Source of the DNA: Phascolarctobacterium sp.
GTDB taxonomy: Bacteria; Bacillota; Negativicutes; Acidaminococcales; Acidaminococcaceae
Assembly (NCBI GenBank): GCA_022718015.1
Contig: JAIHZV010000020.1
Coordinates: 1 to 10,999, forward strand
Reading direction: 5' to 3'
DNA length: 10,999 nucleotides
A program made the position numbers and the translations under genes. The notes under the pieces were generated by a model. That model worked only from the letters and a program-made list of their open reading frames with translations, was not told the DNA's origin and ran no database searches. Shown one piece after another: positions 1 through 5,375 of the stretch. The first letter of the stretch is position 1. Each line of letters starts with the position of its first letter.

Positions 1-41
1 CCCCAGACAAACGAATCAATAGCGTTCAAAGTTTCCAACAT
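1..41 (-). CDS. Sodium:alanine/glycine symporter, second paralogue (5' end only)
   Basis: Only the first 13 codons are in the window; the gene continues past the left edge. They read MLETLNAIDSFVW, identical to the N-terminus of the complete AGCS symporter that starts at 1913, with two silent differences (GCT/GCA and AAC/AAT). A purine-rich GAGGGG site lies just upstream of the ATG. The gene is preceded by its own terminator, tandem glycine riboswitch and promoter, in the same order as for the complete copy. I infer a second Na+-coupled glycine/alanine importer made by duplication of the whole cassette. The rest of the protein cannot be judged from here. Confidence 0.85.
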   Translation of the reverse strand, partial: MLETLNAIDSFVW

Positions 42-77
42 GATGATTTCCCCTCTCGTAATTAAAGTTCCCTAAGT

Positions 78-114
78 AAATAAAAAAGCCAGAGTACATT
101 CTTTAATACTCTGG
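78..114 (-). terminator. Riboswitch-controlled intrinsic terminator, copy 2
   Basis: On the minus strand an 8-bp perfect stem, CCAGAGTA (107-114) with TACTCTGG (89-96), closes a 10-nt loop and is followed by six T, an A and three T. It lies between the glycine riboswitch and the symporter start, so it can only act as a conditional attenuator of that gene. Its 5' arm can also pair with ACTCTGG (232-238) inside the riboswitch, which gives an antiterminator. A small separate hairpin (129-146, 6-bp stem TGATAG/CTATCA) sits between aptamer and terminator. Confidence 0.88.
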
Positions 115-154
115 TTAGTCAGCGGCCCTGATAGCTTGCACTATCATTTCTTTT

Positions 155-330
155 CCTCTGTCCACTGGCCTGAGAGATAAGGATGTTTCCCAAAACATCT
201 TTGCACCTTCGGCGCCCATTCAAGGGACTCTCCAGAGTTGTGTCCGTACACGGTTCTTGCTTTCAATCAGCACCTGAGAGTATTGCTCCTTCGGTAGGCA
301 TTGCCTTCTCCTATGTACATCATCCACTCG
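155..330 (-). promoter_or_regulatory. Tandem glycine riboswitch (two aptamers), copy 2
   Basis: The minus strand shows the glycine aptamer signature twice: GGAGA, then ACCGAAGGAGCAA and CTCTCAGG in aptamer 1, and GGAGAG, then CGCCGAAGGTGCAA, CTCTCAGG and GGACAGAG in aptamer 2. P1 of aptamer 1 is GTACAT (313-318) with GTGTAC (246-251). P1 of aptamer 2 is CTCTG (233-237) with CAGAG (156-160). The leader GTGGA and linker GGACAC can form the leader-linker kink-turn known for this class. Cooperative or mutually stabilising glycine binding is established for tandem forms. The riboswitch leads into a terminator and then a symporter gene. The pairing alternatives suggest glycine turns transcription OFF. 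Confidence 0.95.
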
Positions 331-349
331 TTATTTACTTATGTATCTT

Positions 350-377
350 ATTATAGCACATCATTTTTAAAAAACAA
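350..377 (-). promoter_or_regulatory. Sigma-70/SigA promoter of riboswitch copy 2
   Basis: On the minus strand, TTGTTT (372-377) and TATAAT (350-355) are separated by 16 bp, and TG one base before the -10 makes it an extended -10. Transcription would start near 343, just ahead of the first aptamer. The other riboswitch has a promoter with the same spacing and the same extended -10, which supports the call. Confidence 0.8.
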
Positions 378-388
378 GCATCTAGCGA

Positions 389-408
389 TATGTATACACG
401 CATACATA
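389..408. promoter_or_regulatory. Palindromic operator candidate, copy 2
   Basis: The sequence TATGTATACACGCATACATA is an inverted repeat of TATGTAT/ATACATA with a 6-bp spacer. It lies 11 bp upstream of the -35 element. The same 20 bp with one change occurs upstream of the other riboswitch promoter (2281-2300). It also contains the shorter perfect palindrome TGTATACA. The position upstream of -35 suits an activator, but a repressor or DNA-bending factor is possible. The regulator is unknown. Confidence 0.55.
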
Positions 409-413
409 CTAAA

Positions 414-456
414 CTGTAAACCAAAGTGTATTTTGTACTTTAGCTGCAAACCAAAG
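414..456. repeat. Two 13-bp direct repeats, 30 bp apart
   Basis: CTGTAAACCAAAG (414-426) and CTGCAAACCAAAG (444-456) differ at one base and are offset by 30 bp, near three helical turns. They lie between the terminator of the complete symporter gene and the palindrome at 389-408. I see no such pair upstream of the other riboswitch. They may be binding sites for a regulator specific to this copy, or remnants; no function is proven. Confidence 0.4.
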
Positions 457-485
457 ACCTTGCTCTAAAAAATATACGGCTCAGT

Positions 486-534
486 AAAAACAAAACGGCA
501 CCGTGGAAACTCTGGGGAGAGTCGCACAGTGCCG
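486..534 (-). terminator. Strong intrinsic terminator of the complete symporter gene
   Basis: On the minus strand CGGCACTGTG (525-534) pairs with CACGGTGCCG (496-505) over 10 bp with one G-U wobble. An inner 5-bp stem ACTCT/AGAGT with loop CCCC stacks inside it. TTTTGTTTTT follows (486-495). It lies 33 bp after the stop codon, so the two symporter genes are separate transcription units. Confidence 0.92.
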
Positions 535-566
535 CTTTGCTATATTATATTGAGGATGAATATAGC

Positions 567-1913
567 TTATTTATTTTTTACTTCTTGCAGATGCTTTTGG
601 TAAGCCTTGGTTTCAGCAACAACGACGCCGGACAAAGCTACTAAAGCAATAAGGTTAGGAATAGCCATCAGGCCGTTAACAATATCTGCCAGGATCCAGA
701 TTTCCTCCAGCTTGAGGAAGGGGCCGCAAGCGATGAGCAGGATGAAGATAATGCGATACGGCAGGATAGCTTTAACGCCCAGCAGATATTCTACGCAGCG
801 TTCGCCGTAGTAGTTCCAGCCAAGGATAGTCGTGAAGGCGAAGAGCACCAGACCAACGAGCAGCAGCAGACTGCCAAAGCCCGGGAAGGCCATCGTGAAG
901 GCGGATTCGGTCATAGCCGCGCCGTTCAGATCGCCGCACCATACGCCGGTAACAACCAAGGACAGGCCGGTCAGTGTGCAGATAACAATAGTATCAATAA
1001 AAGTACCGGTCATAGAAATCAAGCCTTGCTCAGCTGCCCATTTGGTTTTAGCAGCAGCAGCAACGATAGGCGCAGAGCCTAAGCCGGATTCGTTAGAGAA
1101 TACGCCGCGGGCAACACCACTGCGCATTGCCAGCATAACAGTTGCACCGAGGAAGCCACCCTGTGCAGCCGTAGCATTGAAAGCACTGTTCATAACAGTT
1201 GCAATAGCGTTAGGCACCTGATCAGCGAAAACAATCATAATACCAACGGTAGTAAAGAAGTACAGCACTGCCATACCCGGAACAACCTTAGAAGCAACAG
1301 TAGCAATAGATTTCAGACCACCTATGGTTACAGCAGCAACAACAACGGTCAGCGCGATACCAGTGTAGATAACAGGAATACCGGCAGAGATTTGCGTAAT
1401 CTCTACGATGGAGTTTACCTGAGCGAAGGTGCCGATACCGAAGTATGCGCACAAAATACCGAAGGCTGCAAACATAACTGCCAGCGGTTTATATTTTTTG
1501 CCCAAGCCGTTTTCGATGTAGTACATCGGGCCGCCGGAAATATTGCCGTTAGCGTCAACGGTACGATATTTTACTGCGAGCAGGCATTCTGCATATTTGG
1601 TTGCCATACCGAAGAAGGCTGCAATCCACATCCAGAACAGTGCACCCGGACCACCGGCCTTGATAGCAGTCGCAACACCAACGATGTTACCGGTACCAAC
1701 AGTTGCGGCAAGTGCAGTACACAAAGCCTTAAAGCTGTTTACGTCACCGCTGCCATCATTCTTAGCACTAAAGATTAAGCCCAAAGCCTGCGGCAGCTTA
1801 AAAACCTGCAGCAGCTGCAGACGGAAGGTCAGCAGAATACCGGTGCCGACTAAAAGCACCAGAAGCGGCGGACCCCAGACAAACGAATCAATTGCATTCA
1901 AAGTTTCCAACAT
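567..1913 (-). CDS. Sodium:alanine/glycine symporter (AGCS family)
   Basis: This 448-residue polytopic inner-membrane protein is the usual length for the alanine or glycine:cation symporter family, which imports small neutral amino acids with Na+. Conserved family motifs are visible: TVGTGNIVGVATAI at about 71-84, GGPGALFWMW at 87-96, SGGPMYY at about 126-132 and NESGLGSAP at 274-282. About ten or more hydrophobic segments span the protein. The ATG is preceded by AGGGAG about 11 bp upstream and lies after a glycine riboswitch and terminator, which points to glycine as an important substrate. Alanine cannot be excluded, since the family name reflects both. A second copy with an identical N-terminus starts at position 41. 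Likely regulation is glycine-dependent attenuation. Confidence 0.96.
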   Translation of the reverse strand: MLETLNAIDSFVWGPPLLVLLVGTGILLTFRLQLLQVFKLPQALGLIFSAKNDGSGDVNSFKALCTALAATVGTGNIVGVATAIKAGGPGALFWMWIAAFFGMATKYAECLLAVKYRTVDANGNISGGPMYYIENGLGKKYKPLAVMFAAFGILCAYFGIGTFAQVNSIVEITQISAGIPVIYTGIALTVVVAAVTIGGLKSIATVASKVVPGMAVLYFFTTVGIMIVFADQVPNAIATVMNSAFNATAAQGGFLGATVMLAMRSGVARGVFSNESGLGSAPIVAAAAKTKWAAEQGLISMTGTFIDTIVICTLTGLSLVVTGVWCGDLNGAAMTESAFTMAFPGFGSLLLLVGLVLFAFTTILGWNYYGERCVEYLLGVKAILPYRIIFILLIACGPFLKLEEIWILADIVNGLMAIPNLIALVALSGVVVAETKAYQKHLQEVKNK

Positions 1914-1954
1914 AATTTGAACATCTCCCTCGAAATTCCTCTTTATTTATAAGC

Positions 1955-1990
1955 AAATAAAAAACCGGAGTACAAAAATAATACTCCGGT
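1955..1990 (-). terminator. Riboswitch-controlled intrinsic terminator, copy 1
   Basis: On the minus strand ACCGGAGTA (1982-1990) pairs with TACTCCGGT (1964-1972) over 9 bp around a 9-nt loop, followed by a T-rich tract of six T, A, TTT. It lies between the riboswitch and the symporter ATG at 1913. Compared with the other copy, an A-U pair of the stem has become G-C with both sides changed, so the hairpin is maintained. The 5' arm CCGGAGT can alternatively pair with ACTCTGG (2114-2120) of the riboswitch, with one G-U wobble. Confidence 0.9.
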
Positions 1991-2037
1991 AAAAGTCAAT
2001 GACATATGATAGGCAATAGCGCCATCACATAAGCTTT

Positions 2038-2213
2038 GCTCTGTCCACTGGCCTGAGAGATAAGGACGTTTATTAAACATCTTTGCACCTTCGGCGCCCA
2101 TTTAAGGGACTCTCCAGAGTTGTGTCAGCATACGGTTCCTGCTTATAAATAAGCACCTGAGAGTTTTGCTCCTTCGGTAGGCAGTGCCTTCTCCCATATA
2201 CATCATCCACTCG
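2038..2213 (-). promoter_or_regulatory. Tandem glycine riboswitch (two aptamers), copy 1
   Basis: Both aptamers carry the glycine signature: ACCGAAGGAGCAA with CTCTCAGG in the first, and CGCCGAAGGTGCAA with CTCTCAGG and GGACAGAG in the second. P1 of aptamer 1 is GTATAT (2196-2201) with GTATGC (2128-2133). P1 of aptamer 2 is CTCTG (2115-2119) with CAGAG (2039-2043). It is closely similar to the copy at 155-330 throughout the core, with most changes in loops and stem-compatible positions. It controls the complete AGCS symporter through the terminator at 1955-1990. A small hairpin (2007-2027) lies between aptamer and terminator, as in the other copy. Confidence 0.95.
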
Positions 2214-2232
2214 TTATTTACTTATGTACGCT

Positions 2233-2260
2233 ATTATAACACACTTTCAGAAGAAAGCAA
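2233..2260 (-). promoter_or_regulatory. Sigma-70/SigA promoter of riboswitch copy 1
   Basis: On the minus strand, TTGCTT (2255-2260) and TATAAT (2233-2238) are 16 bp apart, with TG one base before the -10. The start would fall near 2226, about 13 bp before the riboswitch. Spacing and extended -10 match the promoter at 350-377. Confidence 0.82.
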
Positions 2261-2280
2261 GCCTTTTTTCAAAGTTTTTT

Positions 2281-2300
2281 TATGTATACACGAATACATA
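2281..2300. promoter_or_regulatory. Palindromic operator candidate, copy 1
   Basis: TATGTATACACGAATACATA is the same inverted repeat as at 389-408, with one base changed in the spacer. Flanking T and A extend the arms to 8 bp. It lies 20 bp upstream of the -35 element, 9 bp further than in the other copy and so roughly one helical turn. This suits a protein bound on the same face of the DNA at both promoters. The regulator is unknown. Confidence 0.55.
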
Positions 2301-2324
2301 AGGGAGTGTAACTTTTGAAGCAAA

Positions 2325-3527
2325 TCATTGGCAATTTTCACTTACAAAGCTGCGCTCGCTTAAAAGATAGCATGGCAAAGCGATAAGCTGTGCCGCTACA
2401 GAAACAATTATGAAGGTATTCAACGAGTAATCATAAACTGCTCCCAATAACCAACTGCCTAAAAACCACGCTAAGCCAAAGAAAAACTCAAATGCACCAT
2501 AGCTGCCGGCACGATGCTCCTTACTCGTCATCGTGGCAACCGCTGCCTTCATAATAGATTCCTGAGCGCCCATGCCTACACCCCACAAAGCAATACCCAG
2601 CATAATCATCGCAGGCGAAGTCGCGCCAAAAGCAAACACAGCAAAGAATGCGGAAATTGCAGTGGAAATAACCAATGCCTTCGTGCGCATTTTGTCAAAC
2701 AGCCAGCCAAAGAAAAGCGCTGCCACCGCATCCACAAGCATCGCACCGGAATAAAGCAACGGCAAAATACTTTCATCAAAAAGCTTATTTTTTGCCAGAT
2801 GCATAGTCACCAGCGGAAAATCTACAAAGCCGAAAGCAAAACAGCTGATACCTGCAAGATACAAATAAAAGCTTTTCTTGCCTACAAAGCTATTCTTTTT
2901 CTTCTCCTTAGCTTCCGGCTCAAAGGCTTTCGGATTCGGAAAACGGCTTTTAGCAAACAGTAAACAAGCAATTGTGCAGACTGCCGGCAACGTCAGAAAA
3001 GCAAAGGCTGCATTATATACCTCGTATTCATCACCATTTTTATAGAGCATTATTACATAAAGCAGCAGGGGACCGATAAAAGCACCAAGCTGATCCAAGG
3101 CTTCCTGAATAGCAAAGCTTTTACCGACACCCTCCTGTGATGCTGCAAAAGACAGAATAGTGTTCTTGGCAGGCTTTTTTATGGCCTTGCCAATACGTTC
3201 AATCACAAGCAATATGCAGGCGGCAATCCAACCGTCCCTATGTACAAGTGCCAACGCCGGCACAGCAAAAACGTCCACAGCATAGCCTAAAATCATAAAG
3301 CCCCAATAGTTGTGCGTTTTATCAACTAAGCGGCCAAAAAGATAACGCAGGCCATAGCCTAAAAGCTCGCCTACGCCGGAGATAAAACCGATAGTAGAAG
3401 CACTTGCTCCTAAAATCAATAAATACGCTCCCTTAATACTTGTCGCCGCTTCATGCGTCATATCGCTGAACAAGCTGACGATACCAAGCAGAACGATAAA
3501 CGCCATCGCGGAATTTTTATTGTGCAT
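2325..3527 (-). CDS. Major facilitator superfamily transporter, substrate unknown
   Basis: This 400-residue inner-membrane protein has the layout of a 12-helix MFS carrier. The signature loop between helices 2 and 3 appears as GRLVDKTHNYWG (65-76), and its half-repeat in the second half as FGWLFDKMRTK (273-283). A basic, lysine-rich central loop (about 192-218, with KEKKK) separates the halves. ERIGKAIKKPAKN (110-122) resembles a motif of a poorly characterised MFS subgroup rather than a named drug or sugar carrier. The ATG at 3527 has AGGAGG 7 bp upstream. The gene has its own promoter and appears monocistronic; no clear intrinsic terminator follows it. The substrate cannot be inferred from position, and the neighbouring glycine cassette is separately controlled. 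Confidence 0.88.
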   Translation of the reverse strand: MHNKNSAMAFIVLLGIVSLFSDMTHEAATSIKGAYLLILGASASTIGFISGVGELLGYGLRYLFGRLVDKTHNYWGFMILGYAVDVFAVPALALVHRDGWIAACILLVIERIGKAIKKPAKNTILSFAASQEGVGKSFAIQEALDQLGAFIGPLLLYVIMLYKNGDEYEVYNAAFAFLTLPAVCTIACLLFAKSRFPNPKAFEPEAKEKKKNSFVGKKSFYLYLAGISCFAFGFVDFPLVTMHLAKNKLFDESILPLLYSGAMLVDAVAALFFGWLFDKMRTKALVISTAISAFFAVFAFGATSPAMIMLGIALWGVGMGAQESIMKAAVATMTSKEHRAGSYGAFEFFFGLAWFLGSWLLGAVYDYSLNTFIIVSVAAQLIALPCYLLSERSFVSENCQ

Positions 3528-3559
3528 ATTTACGCCTCCTGTTTAATTAGCATTTTCTT

Positions 3560-3568
3560 ATTATAGCA
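3560..3568 (-). promoter_or_regulatory. Extended -10 promoter of the MFS gene
   Basis: TGCTATAAT on the minus strand is a perfect extended -10, about 32 bp before the ATG. No good -35 hexamer is visible at 16-18 bp in the AT-rich upstream DNA, which is common for extended -10 promoters. The start would lie near 3553. Confidence 0.65.
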
Positions 3569-3615
3569 TAATATCTTAACCTTAATTATTCTTTATTTTG
3601 CAGAATATCTGCAGA

Positions 3616-3653
3616 TTATAAAAAGTGCCTGCAACAACACATTGCAAGCACTT
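3616..3653 (-). terminator. Intrinsic terminator after the ArnT-like gene
   Basis: AAGTGCTTGCAA (3642-3653) pairs with TTGCAGGCACTT (3623-3634) over 12 bp with one G-U wobble and a 7-nt loop, followed by TTTATAATC. It begins 25 bp after the stop codon and separates the glycosyltransferase from the MFS gene. Confidence 0.85.
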
Positions 3654-3678
3654 ATAAGCTATATAGTAATATATCAGC

Positions 3679-5268
3679 TTAGCCTTTTTTTGCCCTCAGC
3701 AAAATCCAGCTGCTGTCAGCGTCAATGACCTGCCACTGCTCATACTGCTTATTAACGAAGCTATTATAGCTTGACGGCGTAACAACAACCATTTTATAGG
3801 GATTATGCTCCAGCGTCGCGTAAGGCATAACGTTTTTACCAGTCCAGGACATCTCCTTTGGCACATAGCCTGCCACCTCCTGCTCATGCAGCAGCTTGAC
3901 GATTTTGCTGCTGCTGTAAAATACTGCGGATGTGGGATATTTGCCATATAAGCCAATCTCCTGAACCTGCTGCGCCGTCAGCATCTCTCCCAAATCCTTC
4001 GCGCTGCGCTGCTCGCTAAACGGCACAGCAATGCTAAACACCAGCGCTATGTAAAACACCACCGACATCGCTGCAATGCTATAGGCACGCTTGCCCGAGC
4101 ACAGAAGGATTATATAATCGAGCAGCACGCCGATAATGAGTGACAAGGGCAGCAAAAACAACAGCTCCGATGCTATAATCTGCTGACTTACCACAAACCA
4201 TGCTCCCACAAGCAGCACGCCTAAGCCACCGCCAACAAAGAACATATAGCCGCCATCCACGCAAGCTGCCTGCTTGTCCAGCAAACTACCCAGCAGCAAG
4301 CTGGCAGGGAACAGCAGCGGATACGTGTAGGTGAGATACTTCGTGGCCATACACTGAAAAAATACGAAAACCACCAGCGCCCACAGCAGCAAAAACCTTT
4401 GCTGCTCCGTCAGCTTAGGGCGTCCAGCCTGCTGCCATTTATAAACAGTCCAAGGCACAAGGCCGCTCCACGGAAAAAGTGCCAATAAATTTACAAGCGC
4501 ATAATAATAAAATACATCGTCTCGCGGATGCTCGGAAACTGTTGCCCGCAAAAAATTATGCGTACCAAAGAAGGTATTGATGAAATCACTGCCGTGCAGA
4601 CTGTACATTGCAGCATACCAGGGCACGGCCATCGCCAGGCACAGCAGCGTACCGCTCGCCAGATGCATACGCTTCAGCACACGCCAATCTCGCTGCCACA
4701 AAAGAAACAGCGTAATAATCAGTCCCGGCAGCAGTACGCCAATAGGCCCCTTCGTCAACACGGAAAAGCCTGCCGCTGCGTACATAATGTACCAATAGCT
4801 CGCCTTGCCGTCGCGATAACCCAGATAGAAGAACAGCAGCGTTGCGCTGAAGAAAAAGAACAGCACGGCATCAGTAATCACCGATTTGCTGATGAGAAAA
4901 AACTCCACACTGCTCAAGAGCACCAGCGCACTGCAAAAGCCGCTGCGCTCATTGTCCAGCTTACTGCCGCCCCATGCCACCAGAGCCAGGCCGCCCAAGC
5001 CAAACAACGCAGGAAAAAAGCGCGAAGCAAACTCTGTAAAGCCAAATATTTTATAGGCCAAGGCTGTCAGCCAATAAAAGAAAATCGGCTTATCATACCA
5101 GTAATGGCCATAAATCTGCGGCGAAAGCCAGTCCCCGCTCAAAACCATCTCCTTCGCCGTCAGCGCATAGTTAGACTCCACGCTGTCCGTAACCAGCAGG
5201 CTGCCATTGCCTGCAAAAAGCAGCACTGCGGCAGCCATAAAAAGCATCAGCCAATATTTTCGCGGCAT
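3679..5268 (-). CDS. ArnT/PMT-type membrane glycosyltransferase
   Basis: This polytopic protein belongs to the PMT_2/ArnT-like glycosyltransferases, which move a sugar from a polyprenyl-phosphate carrier to lipid A, a protein or another envelope acceptor on the outer face of the inner membrane. From M1 (MPRKYW), a first helix is followed by an external loop with TDSVESNYALTAKEM (27-41), SGDWLSPQ (44-51) and YDKPIFFYWLTALAY (58-72). These match the ArnT pattern DE-x-RYAE...SGDW...EKPP-x-FYWLTA, with Asp28 and Glu31 as candidate catalytic acids. Some ten further hydrophobic segments and a soluble C-terminal part of about 100 residues follow. I chose ATG 5268 (529 residues) because AAGGGGG lies 7 bp upstream; the longer form from 5319 adds 17 hydrophilic residues and overlaps a likely promoter. 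The sugar and acceptor are unknown. Proximity to the two-component system suggests envelope modification, as for arnT under PmrAB. Confidence 0.85.
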   Translation of the reverse strand: MPRKYWLMLFMAAAVLLFAGNGSLLVTDSVESNYALTAKEMVLSGDWLSPQIYGHYWYDKPIFFYWLTALAYKIFGFTEFASRFFPALFGLGGLALVAWGGSKLDNERSGFCSALVLLSSVEFFLISKSVITDAVLFFFFSATLLFFYLGYRDGKASYWYIMYAAAGFSVLTKGPIGVLLPGLIITLFLLWQRDWRVLKRMHLASGTLLCLAMAVPWYAAMYSLHGSDFINTFFGTHNFLRATVSEHPRDDVFYYYALVNLLALFPWSGLVPWTVYKWQQAGRPKLTEQQRFLLLWALVVFVFFQCMATKYLTYTYPLLFPASLLLGSLLDKQAACVDGGYMFFVGGGLGVLLVGAWFVVSQQIIASELLFLLPLSLIIGVLLDYIILLCSGKRAYSIAAMSVVFYIALVFSIAVPFSEQRSAKDLGEMLTAQQVQEIGLYGKYPTSAVFYSSSKIVKLLHEQEVAGYVPKEMSWTGKNVMPYATLEHNPYKMVVVTPSSYNSFVNKQYEQWQVIDADSSWILLRAKKG

Positions 5269-5309
5269 AAAAATTCCCCCTTCAGCAGCAGAGCCTCTGC
5301 CCTGCCTTT

Positions 5310-5342
5310 CGTTAAGCATAGTATAAGCACCCTTGCTTAACG
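5310..5342. promoter_or_regulatory. Inverted repeat and putative promoter upstream of the ArnT-like gene
   Basis: CGTTAAGCA (5310-5318) and TGCTTAACG (5334-5342) form a perfect 9-bp inverted repeat with a 15-bp spacer. Within it, on the minus strand, CTTATA-CTATG-CTTAAC places two CTTA hexamers 11 bp apart, the spacing used by OmpR-family regulators. It resembles the PmrA-type box of two CTTAA-like hexamers with a 5-bp spacer. TATACT (5320-5325) is a possible -10 element. If so, transcription starts near 5312, downstream of the ATG at 5319, which supports the 5268 start. Confidence 0.45.
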
Positions 5343-5356
5343 ATTACTGAAGAGGG

Positions 5357-5374
5357 TTTTCATTTTAAATTAAC
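5357..5374 (+). repeat. 18-bp box, copy upstream of the ArnT-like gene
   Basis: TTTTCATTTTAAATTAAC on the plus strand is an exact inverted copy of 7368-7385. It lies between the kinase stop codon and the ArnT-like gene, 31 bp upstream of the TATACT element at 5320-5325. The match ends abruptly on both sides. I infer a binding site for the regulator encoded between the two copies. Confidence 0.6.
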
Positions 5375-5375
5375 C

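Noticed and set aside
832..1778. Several plus-strand open frames opposite the symporter gene
   Set aside because: They overlap each other and the conserved AGCS coding sequence; composition is low in structure and they have no support.
2268..2319. Inverted repeat TTCAAAGTT/AACTTTTGAA around the palindrome at 2281-2300, as a terminator for the MFS gene
   Set aside because: On the coding strand the 3' arm is followed by A residues, not U, and the stem is AT-rich with a bulge. It may only reflect AT-rich DNA, so no terminator is called for that gene.
5269..5319. N-terminal extension of the ArnT-like protein from ATG 5319
   Set aside because: The 17 extra residues are hydrophilic and unlike the family start, while a strong Shine-Dalgarno site sits at the right distance from 5268. 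A likely -10 element overlaps the upstream ATG.
4528..5340. Long plus-strand open frame (270 codons) opposite the ArnT-like gene
   Set aside because: It is the antisense shadow of a gene with clear family motifs. The translation is rich in Gln, His, Arg and Lys without domain character, and no fitting ribosome-binding site was seen.
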